DNA of 64,000 bases from the NCBI RefSeq assembly GCF_008364555.1, contig NZ_VTUC01000006.1, positions 620,001 through 684,000 on the forward strand, in the 5' to 3' direction. Below the pieces are notes generated by a model that saw only the letters and a program-made list of their open reading frames with translations, was not told where the DNA came from and ran no database searches. Source of the DNA: Enterobacter vonholyi (GTDB lineage: Bacteria > Pseudomonadota > Gammaproteobacteria > Enterobacterales > Enterobacteriaceae). A program made the position numbers and the translations under genes. Shown piece by piece: positions 18,369-27,282 of this stretch (position 1 is the stretch's first letter; every line of letters begins with the position of its first letter).

Positions 18369-21300
18369 ATGCAAACTATTGACGGTAATGGTGCAGTTGC
18401 CTCAGTCGCGTTTCGCACCAGTGAAGTTATCGCCATCTACCCGATTACGCCAAGTTCTACCATGGCCGAGCAGGCGGATGCCTGGGCTGGTAACGGGTTA
18501 AAAAACGTCTGGGGCGATGTCCCGAGAGTGGTAGAAATGCAGTCTGAAGCCGGTGCGATTGCCACGGTGCACGGCGCGCTGCAAACCGGCGCGCTTTCCA
18601 CGTCGTTTACCTCATCTCAGGGATTGCTGTTAATGATCCCTACTCTTTACAAACTCGCCGGTCAACTGACCCCCTTCGTTCTGCACGTTGCGGCGCGTAC
18701 CGTTGCCACTCACGCGCTCTCTATCTTTGGCGATCACTCTGACGTGATGGCGGTACGTCAGACCGGCTGCGCGATGCTGTGCGCCAGCAGCGTTCAGGAA
18801 GCCCAGGACTTTGCCTTGATTTCGCATATCGCCACGCTCAAAAGCCGCGTGCCGTTTATTCACTTCTTTGATGGTTTCCGAACCTCTCACGAAATTAACA
18901 AAATCGTCCCGCTGGCTGACGAGACAATCCTGAATCTGCTCCCGCAGGCGGACATTGACGCGCACCGTGCCCGGGCCCTTAATCCGGAACACCCGGTTAT
19001 TCGTGGCACATCGGCAAACCCGGATACCTATTTCCAGTCCCGCGAGGCCACGAACCCGTGGTACAACGCGGTTTACGACCATGTTGAACAGGCTATGAAT
19101 GACTTTGCCGCCGCGACCGGTCGGGAATATAAACCTTTTGAGTACTACGGCCATCCGCAGGCGGAACGGGTCATTGTGCTGATGGGGTCGGCCATTGGCA
19201 CCTGCGAGGAAGTTGTTGATGAACTGCTGACGCGCGGCGAAAAAGTTGGCGTGCTTAAGGTGCGGCTCTATCGCCCGTTCTCGGCCAAACATCTGCTTTC
19301 GGCTCTGCCTGAAAGCGCGCGCGCTGTGGCGGTGCTCGACCGTACCAAGGAGCCGGGCGCGCAGGCAGAACCGCTGTATCTGGATGTGATGACGGCCCTG
19401 GCAGAAGCCTTTAATCAGGGCGAACGTGAAACGCTGCCGCGCGTGATCGGAGGTCGCTATGGGTTATCGTCCAAGGAATTTGGGCCGGACTGCGTGCTGG
19501 CGGTATTCAACGAACTCAGTGAAGCGAAGCCCAAGCCGCGCTTTACCGTCGGTATTTATGATGATGTGACGAATCTGTCCCTGTCGTTGCCGGAAAATAC
19601 CCTGCCCTCGACCGCCAAACTTGAGGCGCTGTTCTATGGTCTGGGCAGCGACGGCAGCGTCTCCGCGACAAAAAACAACATCAAAATCATCGGCAACTCA
19701 ACGCCATGGTACGCCCAGGGATACTTCGTCTACGACTCCAAAAAAGCAGGCGGCCTGACCGTTTCCCACCTGCGGGTGAGCGAACAGCCCATCCGCTCTG
19801 CGTATCTTATTTCTCAGGCAGATTTTGTTGGCTGTCACCAGCTGCAGTTTATCGATAAATACCAGATGGCCGAGCGCCTGAAGCCCGGCGGTATTTTCCT
19901 CCTGAATACGCCATACAGCGCGGATGAGGTCTGGTCTCGCCTGCCGCAGGAAGTACAGGCGGTGCTGAACCAGAAAAAAGCCCGTTTATTTGTGGTGAAT
20001 GCGGCAAAAATTGCCCGCGAATGTGGCCTGGCCGCGCGCATCAATACCGTTATGCAGATGGCCTTCTTCCATCTGACCAATATTCTGCCGGGCGACAGCG
20101 CGCTGGCGGAACTGCAGGGCGCGATTGCCAAAAGCTACAGCAGCAAAGGACAGGAATTAGTCGAGCGTAACTGGCAGGCGCTGGCGCTGGCGCGCGAGTC
20201 GCTGTATGAGGTACCGCTGCAGCCGGTCAATGCCGCAAGCCCGAACCGCCCTCCGGTGGTGTCCGATGCGGCGCCTGATTTCGTTAAGACCGTGACGGCG
20301 GCGATGCTGGCCGGTCTGGGTGATGCCCTGCCCGTCTCTGCGCTGCCGCCGGATGGCACCTGGCCGATGGGCACCACGCGCTGGGAAAAACGTAACATCG
20401 CCGAAGCGATCCCTATCTGGAAAGAAGAACTGTGTACCCAGTGCAACCACTGCGTAGCGGCATGCCCGCACTCGGCCATTCGTGCCAAAGTGGTTTCACC
20501 GGAAGAAATGGAATCCGCCCCAGCCAGCCTGCATTCACTGGATGTGAAATCCCGCGATATGCGCGGTCAGAAATACGTTCTGCAGGTCGCGCCGGAAGAT
20601 TGCACCGGCTGTAACCTTTGCGTCGAGGTCTGTCCGGCGAAAGACAGGCAGGATCCGGAGATCAAAGCCATCAATATGATGTCGCGTCTGGAGCACGTTG
20701 AAGAGGAGAAAATTAATTACGACTTCTTCCTGAATCTGCCGGAAATCGATCGCAGCAAACTGGAACGTATTGATATTCGCACTTCGCAGCTGATCACGCC
20801 GCTGTTTGAATACTCCGGCGCCTGTTCAGGCTGCGGTGAAACGCCGTATATCAAGCTGCTTACCCAGCTGTACGGTGACAGGATGCTGATTGCCAACGCA
20901 ACCGGCTGTTCGTCTATTTATGGCGGTAACCTGCCCTCCACGCCCTACACCACCGATGCCAACGGTCGCGGTCCGGCATGGGCAAACTCGCTGTTCGAGG
21001 ACAACGCCGAATTTGGTCTGGGCTTCCGCCTGACCGTTGATCAGCACCGCGCACGCGTGATGCGCCTGCTGGAGCAGTTTGCCGGGCAGCTCCCTGCCGG
21101 GCTCAATGACGCGCTTCATGCGGATGCAACGCCAGAAGAACGTCGTGAGCAAGTTGCCGAGCTGCGTCAGGCGCTTCAGGGCGTGGCGGGAGCTGAGCAG
21201 CTGCTGACCGACGCGGACGCGCTGGTCGAAAAATCGATCTGGCTGATTGGCGGTGACGGCTGGGCTTACGACATCGGCTTTGGCGGGCTGGATCACGTGC

Positions 21301-21893
21301 TGAGCCTGACCGAAAACGTCAATATCCTGGTTCTGGATACGCAGTGTTATTCCAACACCGGTGGTCAGGCGTCGAAAGCGACACCGTTAGGCGCTGTGAC
21401 GAAATTCGGCGAACACGGCAAACGCAAGGCGCGCAAAGATCTCGGTGTAAGCATGATGATGTATGGTCATGTTTACGTCGCGCAAATTTCGCTGGGTGCC
21501 CAGCTTAACCAGACGGTAAAAGCGATTCAGGAAGCCGAAGCGTATCCTGGCCCATCGCTGATCGTTGCATACAGCCCTTGCGAAGAGCATGGCTACGATC
21601 TGGCGCTCAGCCACGACCAGATGCGTCAGCTGACCGCGACGGGCTTCTGGCCGCTGTACCGGTTCGACCCGCGTCGTGCTGATGAGGGTAAATTACCGCT
21701 GGCGCTGGATTCGCGTCCGCCGTCAGATGCCCTGGCTGAGACCTTAATGCAGGAACAGCGCTTCCGTCGCCTTAACGCGCAGCAGCCGGAAGTGGCCGAA
21801 CAGCTCTGGAAAGATGCCGCGGCCGATCTGCAAAAACGTTATGACTTCCTGGCGCAAATGGCGGGTAAAGCCGAAAAACCGACCAGCGACTAG
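18369..21893 (+). CDS. ydbK: pyruvate:flavodoxin/ferredoxin oxidoreductase YdbK
   Basis: 1174 residues, the same length as E. coli YdbK (NifJ-type PFOR). In order: the pyruvate-binding N-domain (YPITPSSTMAEQAD), a middle CoA domain, two 4Fe-4S motifs (CTQCNHCVAACP near 690 and CTGCNLCVEVCP near 745), a further cluster Cys pair in SGACSGCGETP, and the TPP site (GGDGWAYDIG, TQCYSNTGGQ). It decarboxylates pyruvate to acetyl-CoA and reduces flavodoxin or ferredoxin. In E. coli it is induced by oxidative stress. All cluster and TPP motifs look intact, and an intrinsic terminator follows. Confidence 0.96.
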   Translation: MQTIDGNGAVASVAFRTSEVIAIYPITPSSTMAEQADAWAGNGLKNVWGDVPRVVEMQSEAGAIATVHGALQTGALSTSFTSSQGLLLMIPTLYKLAGQLTPFVLHVAARTVATHALSIFGDHSDVMAVRQTGCAMLCASSVQEAQDFALISHIATLKSRVPFIHFFDGFRTSHEINKIVPLADETILNLLPQADIDAHRARALNPEHPVIRGTSANPDTYFQSREATNPWYNAVYDHVEQAMNDFAAATGREYKPFEYYGHPQAERVIVLMGSAIGTCEEVVDELLTRGEKVGVLKVRLYRPFSAKHLLSALPESARAVAVLDRTKEPGAQAEPLYLDVMTALAEAFNQGERETLPRVIGGRYGLSSKEFGPDCVLAVFNELSEAKPKPRFTVGIYDDVTNLSLSLPENTLPSTAKLEALFYGLGSDGSVSATKNNIKIIGNSTPWYAQGYFVYDSKKAGGLTVSHLRVSEQPIRSAYLISQADFVGCHQLQFIDKYQMAERLKPGGIFLLNTPYSADEVWSRLPQEVQAVLNQKKARLFVVNAAKIARECGLAARINTVMQMAFFHLTNILPGDSALAELQGAIAKSYSSKGQELVERNWQALALARESLYEVPLQPVNAASPNRPPVVSDAAPDFVKTVTAAMLAGLGDALPVSALPPDGTWPMGTTRWEKRNIAEAIPIWKEELCTQCNHCVAACPHSAIRAKVVSPEEMESAPASLHSLDVKSRDMRGQKYVLQVAPEDCTGCNLCVEVCPAKDRQDPEIKAINMMSRLEHVEEEKINYDFFLNLPEIDRSKLERIDIRTSQLITPLFEYSGACSGCGETPYIKLLTQLYGDRMLIANATGCSSIYGGNLPSTPYTTDANGRGPAWANSLFEDNAEFGLGFRLTVDQHRARVMRLLEQFAGQLPAGLNDALHADATPEERREQVAELRQALQGVAGAEQLLTDADALVEKSIWLIGGDGWAYDIGFGGLDHVLSLTENVNILVLDTQCYSNTGGQASKATPLGAVTKFGEHGKRKARKDLGVSMMMYGHVYVAQISLGAQLNQTVKAIQEAEAYPGPSLIVAYSPCEEHGYDLALSHDQMRQLTATGFWPLYRFDPRRADEGKLPLALDSRPPSDALAETLMQEQRFRRLNAQQPEVAEQLWKDAAADLQKRYDFLAQMAGKAEKPTSD

Positions 21894-21899
21894 TACCTC

Positions 21900-21925
21900 T
21901 GCCCGGCTTGTCCGGGCATATTTTT
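21900..21925 (+). terminator. intrinsic terminator of ydbK
   Basis: TGCCCGG-CTTGT-CCGGGCA, then TATTTTT, seven bases past the ydbK stop. Confidence 0.85.
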
Positions 21926-21930
21926 GCCAT

Positions 21931-22054
21931 AAAAAAGCCCGGCGCATTCACACCGGGCGAATCCAGATAATCAATGAATATCTATTTTGTTTGCTTAATA
22001 GCATTCGTGTTAATTATGATTCAATCATCTTAAAAGCATATAAATGCATATAAC
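21931..22054 (-). ncRNA. micC: MicC small RNA (candidate)
   Basis: In E. coli MicC lies between ompN and ydbK on the opposite strand, as here. The minus strand has GTTATATGC at 22054-22046, identical to the 5' end of E. coli MicC that pairs with the ompC leader. About 90 bases later comes an Rho-independent terminator, GCCCGG / CCGGGC with a TTTTTT tract (21936-21931). Predicted length is ~124 nt against 109 in E. coli. The middle is not conserved by eye. MicC works with Hfq to repress ompC. Confidence 0.75.
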
Positions 22055-22291
22055 ACCATCAAGAAAACAGTAATTAATAACCACTTAATAATTGCTATTT
22101 AATATACTCACTTTTAAATCATTCATCCGACCAATGATCATTTCCGCTGATTTATTCGGTTTAGATTTAACTTATTTCGTAACAATTATATTTTATTACT
22201 CTCTCACAGGGGTGATTTAGCATGAGACAACTTTCTCATTCTGAAAGTTCAACAGGTAATTAAATAAAAACAACTGCAAAGGAATATCACA

Positions 22292-23401
22292 ATGCAAAGA
22301 AAAGTACTGGCCCTGATGATTCCGGCTCTGTTAATGGCTGGCGCAACTCATGCAGCAGAGATTTATAATAAAGACGGTAACAAATTAGATCTGTATGGAA
22401 AAGTAGATGGTCTGCACTATTTCTCCGACGATAAAGGTGCTGACGGCGATCAAACCTACCTGCGTCTGGGCTTCAAGGGTGAAACGCAGATCAACGATAT
22501 GATGACCGGCTACGCGCAGTGGGAATACAACATTCAGGCTAATAATACGGAAGGGTCTGATAATCAGTCCTGGACGCGTCTGGCCTTCGCTGGTGTAAAG
22601 GTGGGTGACTACGGCTCCTTCGATTACGGTCGTAACTACGGCGTGCTGTACGACGTGGAAGGCTGGACCGATATGCTGCCTGAGTTCGGCGGAGACTCCT
22701 ACTCTAAAGCCGACAACTTTATGACCAGCCGCGCCAACGGTGTGGCAACCTACCGTAACACCGACTTCTACGGTCTGGTGCAGGGCCTGAACTTTGCGCT
22801 GCAGTATCAGGGCAAAAATGAAGATGCCAGCAACAACCAGGAAGGCACCAACAACGGCCGCGACACGCGTCACGAGAACGGCGACGGCTTCGGTATTTCT
22901 ACCACCTATGACTTCGGCATGGGCATTACTGCAGGTGCGGCGTACACCTCTTCAGACCGCACCAACGAGCAGGTCATGAATACCACTGCGGGCGGTGACA
23001 AAGCGGATGCGTGGACTGCGGGTCTGAAATATGACGCCAATAACATCTATCTGGCGGCAATGTACTCTGAAACCCGTAATATGACACCGTATGGTGATAA
23101 AACCAATTCCGTAGCGAATAAAACCCAGAACTTTGAAGTGACCGCCCAGTACCAGTTCGACTTTGGCCTGCGTCCGTCCCTTTCCTACCTGCAGTCGAAA
23201 GGTAAGGACCTGGGCAACGGTCAGGGCGATCGGGATCTGGTTAAATACGCTGACGTAGGCGCGACCTACTACTTCAATAAAAACATGTCCACCTACGTTG
23301 ATTACAAAATTAACCTGCTGGATGAAGATGACAGCTTCTACAAAAACAACGGCATCGGCACGGATGACGTCGTAGCGTTAGGTCTGGTTTACCAGTTCTG
23401 A
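22292..23401 (+). CDS. ompN: outer-membrane porin OmpN (OmpC/OmpF family)
   Basis: 369 residues with a signal peptide cleaved before [10 protein letters not shown], the usual general-porin mature start, and a final Phe as in beta-barrel proteins. The loop-3 constriction motif PEFGGDS is present. Sequence and place next to ydbK match E. coli OmpN closely. It should form a trimeric 16-stranded pore for small hydrophilic solutes. The ~400-base upstream gap contains micC on the other strand and an AT-rich promoter region. A strong terminator follows. Confidence 0.94.
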   Translation: MQRKVLALMIPALLMAGATHAAEIYNKDGNKLDLYGKVDGLHYFSDDKGADGDQTYLRLGFKGETQINDMMTGYAQWEYNIQANNTEGSDNQSWTRLAFAGVKVGDYGSFDYGRNYGVLYDVEGWTDMLPEFGGDSYSKADNFMTSRANGVATYRNTDFYGLVQGLNFALQYQGKNEDASNNQEGTNNGRDTRHENGDGFGISTTYDFGMGITAGAAYTSSDRTNEQVMNTTAGGDKADAWTAGLKYDANNIYLAAMYSETRNMTPYGDKTNSVANKTQNFEVTAQYQFDFGLRPSLSYLQSKGKDLGNGQGDRDLVKYADVGATYYFNKNMSTYVDYKINLLDEDDSFYKNNGIGTDDVVALGLVYQF

Positions 23402-23408
23402 TTGTCAG

Positions 23409-23441
23409 AGCCCGCATCATGGTGCGGGCTCGCTTGTTTTT
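23409..23441 (+). terminator. intrinsic terminator of ompN
   Basis: AGCCCGCA-TCATGG-TGCGGGCT, then CGCTTGTTTTT, directly after the ompN stop. Confidence 0.85.
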
Positions 23442-23548
23442 GAAGTAAGTCACAAAAGATAGTTTCAGAAAGGGATTGGTTGAGGGAAAGTTGAAAGAAA
23501 GCTGGTTAGACTACGGAGATAGCCCTTTTGTCATTAAGGATAACAGCG

Positions 23549-23674
23549 TTGTTTGGTCGTGTATCTCTTGCCGTCCTTACCCTTTTAGCATTGGTGTGGA
23601 TGGCGTTAATTTTTGATTTTGGTGATATTGTCGGGCATCTCGGCTCGCTGTTAAACCATCTGGATGGCAGTTGA
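23549..23674 (+). CDS. candidate 41-residue membrane protein (TTG start)
   Basis: A TTG start preceded by AAGGA with eight bases between. The product has one hydrophobic helix (VSLAVLTLLALVWMALIF) after a short basic start, then a polar tail ending in HLDGS. This fits a single-span small membrane protein. I do not recognise the family. It is convergent with the tiny gene at 23737-23814. Support comes only from the ribosome site and composition. Confidence 0.35.
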   Translation: MFGRVSLAVLTLLALVWMALIFDFGDIVGHLGSLLNHLDGS

Positions 23675-23690
23675 CTGTTTACCAGGAAAC

Positions 23691-23716
23691 AAAAAGCCAC
23701 CAGCAGTGCCGGTGGC
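23691..23716 (-). terminator. intrinsic terminator on the minus strand
   Basis: GCCACC / GGTGGC stem (23696-23716) followed on the minus strand by TTTTTG. It lies just downstream of the 25-residue ORF at 23737-23814 and supports transcription of that strand. Confidence 0.7.
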
Positions 23717-23736
23717 GGATATACGCATAGGTCGCG

Positions 23737-23814
23737 TTATTTTTTCACAGGTTGAGGCTTTTTATCGCCTGATTCAGGGGCCTCACGCGGATCGTCTTTT
23801 TCAACACAAAGCAT
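23737..23814 (-). CDS. candidate 25-residue hydrophilic small protein
   Basis: ATG with AGGAG six bases upstream and an intrinsic terminator 21 bases past the stop. The peptide starts MLCVEKDDPREAP and ends in a Lys-rich tail (KKPQPVKK); it has no hydrophobic segment. Ribosome site plus terminator suggest a real short gene, or the mRNA end of one. The family is not recognised. Confidence 0.45.
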   Translation of the reverse strand: MLCVEKDDPREAPESGDKKPQPVKK

Positions 23815-23882
23815 AGTTTCTCCTGTATCAGATAACCATTCTCCACTATAGCCAGGCTGATTAAAGAGTGGCCAGGCGGCAA

Positions 23883-24305
23883 TCATGCCTGCTGTTCACC
23901 TTTCTCTCGAAAAGTGAGATAGCCAAATACGCCACTTTCTCCATCCATGGGATGATTAACCCCGTCCATCACCTTCACCTCTGGAAAATCAAATGGTGAA
24001 ACGTTTTCAAAACAGGCGACATTCACGCCATATTCGTTTGGGTTAGAACGCCGCTGATGGAACGTGTAGATCCCGCACACCGAGCAGAAGAAATGCCGTG
24101 CCGTTCCCGTGTTAAAGCGGTACTCGGTGAGCTTATCCTCACCTTTGGTCACCGTAATCCCCGACAGCGGTGCAGAAACGACGACAGCGCCTCGCATTCG
24201 ACAAAAGGAACAGCTGCAGCGCCGCGCGGTGTTGAGGCCATCAGTAAGTTCAACGGTGAATGCCACCGCGCCGCAGTGGCACTTCGCATTTCGTCTTTCA
24301 GCCAT
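23883..24305 (-). CDS. GFA (CENP-V/glutathione-dependent formaldehyde-activating) family protein
   Basis: 140 residues with the Cys pattern of the GFA/CENP-V fold: CHCGAV near residue 9, CSCSFC near 31 and FCSVCG near 94. These ligands bind zinc, structural and sometimes catalytic. Gfa enzymes condense glutathione with formaldehyde in some bacteria, but most small members are uncharacterised, so the substrate is open. Three bases upstream lies a small membrane protein gene in the same direction, which suggests one transcript. Confidence 0.85.
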   Translation of the reverse strand: MAERRNAKCHCGAVAFTVELTDGLNTARRCSCSFCRMRGAVVVSAPLSGITVTKGEDKLTEYRFNTGTARHFFCSVCGIYTFHQRRSNPNEYGVNVACFENVSPFDFPEVKVMDGVNHPMDGESGVFGYLTFREKGEQQA

Positions 24306-24308
24306 GGG

Positions 24309-24506
24309 CTATACCCCTTTTCTCACGAGCTCGGCCGCTTTAACGAAAACCTCGTCTTCTACACCATCGCCTTTTTGCCTGCCGAGTCTGACCAGTTCAT
24401 CCACTATACTGTTACGATGGATCGGTTTTTGCGCTGAAACCAGCCCAATAACGGCGGCCCCAATCGCCAGCCCCACTAATCCGGTTTGTTCATCTTTGTT
24501 TTTCAT
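24309..24506 (-). CDS. small membrane protein of unknown function
   Basis: 65 residues. A hydrophobic stretch (GLVGLAIGAAVIGLV) lies near the N-terminus, followed by a charged helical tail. The ATG at 24506 has AGGAG seven bases upstream; the ATG at 24512 is too close to it and an upstream start at 24569 adds an unlikely extension. It precedes the GFA gene by three bases. No family is recognised. Confidence 0.6.
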   Translation of the reverse strand: MKNKDEQTGLVGLAIGAAVIGLVSAQKPIHRNSIVDELVRLGRQKGDGVEDEVFVKAAELVRKGV

Positions 24507-24596
24507 ATTCATGCTCCTGGTACAACAAACAAGGGTAGCAGGAATATGGTAAAACGGAATGCCAGACACATGATCCGTGAATAATATTTAAATAGT

Positions 24597-25628
24597 TCAA
24601 ACAGGTACGACTTCTAAAATCGACAGATACGAACGGGTGTCTATTATTTTGTTTAGCTTCAGACGAGTCTTTTCAAACAAGGTCTGATACTCAGACTCTG
24701 TTCTTGCCCGTCCTCCATCAAAGCTTGTTAACAAAAGAAGATCAATTTCAAATCGTCCCTGTTCATTATTTTCTTTTTTAATAAGTGGCTCAAAAATTAA
24801 TAGCCTGGAGTTTTCTTTCATAGCATTTCTGCAGCATTCAAGTATCTGAATAGCCTTTTCATCAGGCCAGTCCATTAAAATGTATTTAAGTAGATAAATG
24901 TCTGCTACAGGACAGGCTTCAAAAAAACTGCCCTCAACGGTCTCCCATCGGCGATGATCATTCAACAGATAAAGTCGATTCCGCTCAAGCACGTCTGTTT
25001 GATCAAAAAGGATCCCCGTCAGGGTCGGGTTTCGACGTAAAACGGCCAGCAATAAATTACCCAGCCCACCGGCGATATCGGCAACGACAGCGTTTTGAGG
25101 GAATGAATAGCTATCTGCGATGACTTCATTCTCTACGGATGACATAGAGGCCATACCGGCATGAAAAATGTTGCTGTCAGCCCCACTATCGTCATGCTGC
25201 CAGTACTCGTAAAAAGGCTTGCCAAACAATTCATTAAAGACAGGTTTGCCTTGCAATATCTCATCCATTTTTGCCGCTGGCTGCCAGAATGTCTGGTCTG
25301 TCAGCATGAGCACTGCCGCACGCAAGGAAAATTCATGCTCAGAACACAGGAATTGTGCTGATTGGCTAAGGCTGTATTCGGCGTCAGATAATTCGTTGAA
25401 AACCCCACGAGAGGACAATAAGCGCATGATTCGATGAAGATAGTCAACGTCGACATTCAACTCCTTCGCCAGTTGATTCACGGATTTTTTTCCATCAACC
25501 AGAAGATCTGCGACCCCTAATACCGCGACAGCCCGAAGTGCTGCCTGCCAGACAAAACCCATGCTTTGCTCTAACAAACACATTCCTTCTTTACGGCTTA
25601 GTAAATCCAGACTATTACGTTGTGACAT
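24597..25628 (-). CDS. class I SAM-dependent O-methyltransferase-like protein
   Basis: 343 residues. An N-terminal winged-helix dimerisation domain (SVNQLAKELNVDVDYLHRIMRLL) is followed by a Rossmann methyltransferase domain with the SAM loop VADIAGGLGN. The fold matches bacterial small-molecule O-methyltransferases. At the segment usually reading HDW, where the His is the catalytic base, this protein has MDW (ILMDWPDEKA), so it may not be a standard O-methyltransferase. The ATG at 25628 has AAGGAG upstream; an in-frame start at 25721 is unlikely. No biosynthetic partner genes lie nearby, and the gene is AT-rich compared with its core neighbours. Confidence 0.85.
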   Translation of the reverse strand: MSQRNSLDLLSRKEGMCLLEQSMGFVWQAALRAVAVLGVADLLVDGKKSVNQLAKELNVDVDYLHRIMRLLSSRGVFNELSDAEYSLSQSAQFLCSEHEFSLRAAVLMLTDQTFWQPAAKMDEILQGKPVFNELFGKPFYEYWQHDDSGADSNIFHAGMASMSSVENEVIADSYSFPQNAVVADIAGGLGNLLLAVLRRNPTLTGILFDQTDVLERNRLYLLNDHRRWETVEGSFFEACPVADIYLLKYILMDWPDEKAIQILECCRNAMKENSRLLIFEPLIKKENNEQGRFEIDLLLLTSFDGGRARTESEYQTLFEKTRLKLNKIIDTRSYLSILEVVPV

Positions 25629-25853
25629 TTTCTGCTCCTTACCAATAAAGATGTGTTGAACAACTAAAAAGTTGCTAACAAGCCTAAGTCTGGCAGTGAG
25701 CTTTATCCATAATCTCAGCAAGGTTTAGTTATGCTGTTTCGTATTGGTTTGCATACAGTACATTTAAACACGTAAAAAAACAGGGCCACTTACTCTTCAT
25801 TTTGATTAGTAATGCGTAGAAACTATTACTTTGTAAATGATTATCTTACACCC

Positions 25854-25878
25854 AAAAAAAGCCTGTAACAAAACAGGC
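25854..25878 (-). terminator. intrinsic terminator
   Basis: GCCTGT / ACAGGC stem, then seven Ts on the minus strand, just past the stop at 25888. Confidence 0.8.
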
Positions 25879-25887
25879 ATTCTCTAT

Positions 25888-26337
25888 TTAGAATCTCGGC
25901 GTCAGCCCATACTTTGGCGTTTTGATATTTGCAGCCCAAACCTTGATATTGTTTTGCAACAGAATAGTGAAATCTGATTTTAAATGCGTCACCATACCAT
26001 TGACGCTGTCCGCATCAACCACAGAAAAATGTTCAATTCTATTTTGCCCCACCTCAACACAATAATATTTTGCGGGCAGCTCCTTACCATTCACATTTAG
26101 CGGCTGGTTGTTTTCACCACAACGGCCTTCAGTAATAAATGACACCAGCAAGTTAGCGGATTTCTTCCCTGGCTGAGAAACACTCACCATGACCGGGAAA
26201 CCTTCCGATGTCTGTGTCATATCATAAAGGACGGCATTTTTTATATACCAGGTATTATATTCCCGCTCCTGAAAAGCAGACCAGGAAGGCGCAGAAAAGA
26301 CCACCAGCACAACCAGTATAAGAGATTCTATTTTCAT
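25888..26337 (-). CDS. predicted periplasmic protein of unknown function
   Basis: 149 residues with a clear signal peptide (hydrophobic LILVVLVVFSAPSWSA, cleavage probably near AFQ). The mature part has two Cys residues (GRCGEN, YYCVEV) that could form a disulfide, and looks rich in beta strand. The ATG at 26337 is chosen because it puts the signal peptide at the start, although its ribosome site is weak. No family is recognised. It is a single gene with its own terminator in the accessory interval. Confidence 0.6.
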   Translation of the reverse strand: MKIESLILVVLVVFSAPSWSAFQEREYNTWYIKNAVLYDMTQTSEGFPVMVSVSQPGKKSANLLVSFITEGRCGENNQPLNVNGKELPAKYYCVEVGQNRIEHFSVVDADSVNGMVTHLKSDFTILLQNNIKVWAANIKTPKYGLTPRF

Positions 26338-26437
26338 GGGATGTTGTCGTCCGTGTTGTTGCACGTATTATTCAGATTGTGCAAAAAACAGCAACCCCTT
26401 AAGAAAAGCCCTACTACTATTGGCAGTAACGGAGGGA

Positions 26438-26785
26438 TTAATACAAAGAAGAATAAGAAGATAAATGGTAAACCACCGCCATCATGGCGATGCTGACCAC
26501 GACGCTGATGAAAAAGTACTTTTTGAAAGGCTGCTTTTGGGTTTTATGGCGAAAGAGCTGTTGCCCCACAATGGCACCAGGCCAGCCACCTGTTACGCCA
26601 AATACCAGCAAAGTAGCTTCCGGCACCCTGCGCATCCCCTTCCGCGCCGCCATTTTATCGGCGCCATACATGACTATTGTCAGCAGATTGATCAGCAGAA
26701 ACCACGTGACCAGCGGATTGGTAGTAAGCAGGCTGCCGATCGCAGCGGTCATCAGGAGTAAGTAACAAAAGCGATTAAGGGACAT
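26438..26785 (-). CDS. DUF1294 family inner-membrane protein
   Basis: 115 residues with about three or four membrane helices and the DUF1294 core: a YGADKMAARKG turn followed by RVPEATLL, GGWPGAIVGQ and FRHKTQKQPF. The family is widespread, sometimes fused to cold-shock domains, and has no known function. The ATG at 26785 is preferred; a start at 26797 adds four residues. Confidence 0.82.
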   Translation of the reverse strand: MSLNRFCYLLLMTAAIGSLLTTNPLVTWFLLINLLTIVMYGADKMAARKGMRRVPEATLLVFGVTGGWPGAIVGQQLFRHKTQKQPFKKYFFISVVVSIAMMAVVYHLSSYSSLY

Positions 26786-27282
26786 AGCACGAGCCACTGG
26801 GGATTTAGCGGTTTTGGATGACGCATTATACGCTAAATCACGGAAATCTCAGAGTGTGACGTTTATTCTAAAATCATACTGAGACTCTGGCCATTACTGG
26901 TTGATATTCATACTGCGGTAATACGTAAGTATTATTTCATTATGCTTTGGCCGCTAGCATTTTTTTCTTAAAAAATTAACCTGAAATGCCTTACTTCGAA
27001 AACACAGCGCCAGAGCATTATTTTAACAAAAAAATAATTTTTACATCCATTAACCTGACGAGTATACGACAACATTGATTAGAATCATATTAAAGCTTAG
27101 GCTACTAATGTTTCTGATCAATCATTCCTTTTAGAACATTCAAAATAATGTTGAAAACAATTAATTTGACCACCAGGTCAATAGACAACAAAATACGACT
27201 GCGGTTAAAACAATAATTGTCTGCATTTTTGGGGGATGATGCCCCCCCTTTTTTAATTCCCTCAGAAACAACCGAATAAAGA
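26786..27282. other. AT-rich intergenic region without a convincing gene
   Basis: No ORF here has a good ribosome site. It contains a 16-base interrupted palindrome, TTGACC-ACCA-GGTCAA (27166-27181), and a plus-strand terminator-like hairpin (27231-27254) with no plus-strand gene before it. Confidence 0.5.
27231..27254 (+). terminator. terminator-like hairpin oriented rightward
   Basis: GGGGG-ATGATG-CCCCCCC followed by six Ts. On the minus strand the stem is not followed by Ts, so it points rightward, against the neighbouring EAL gene. It would end a transcript of unknown origin or insulate the EAL gene's 3' end. Confidence 0.45.
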
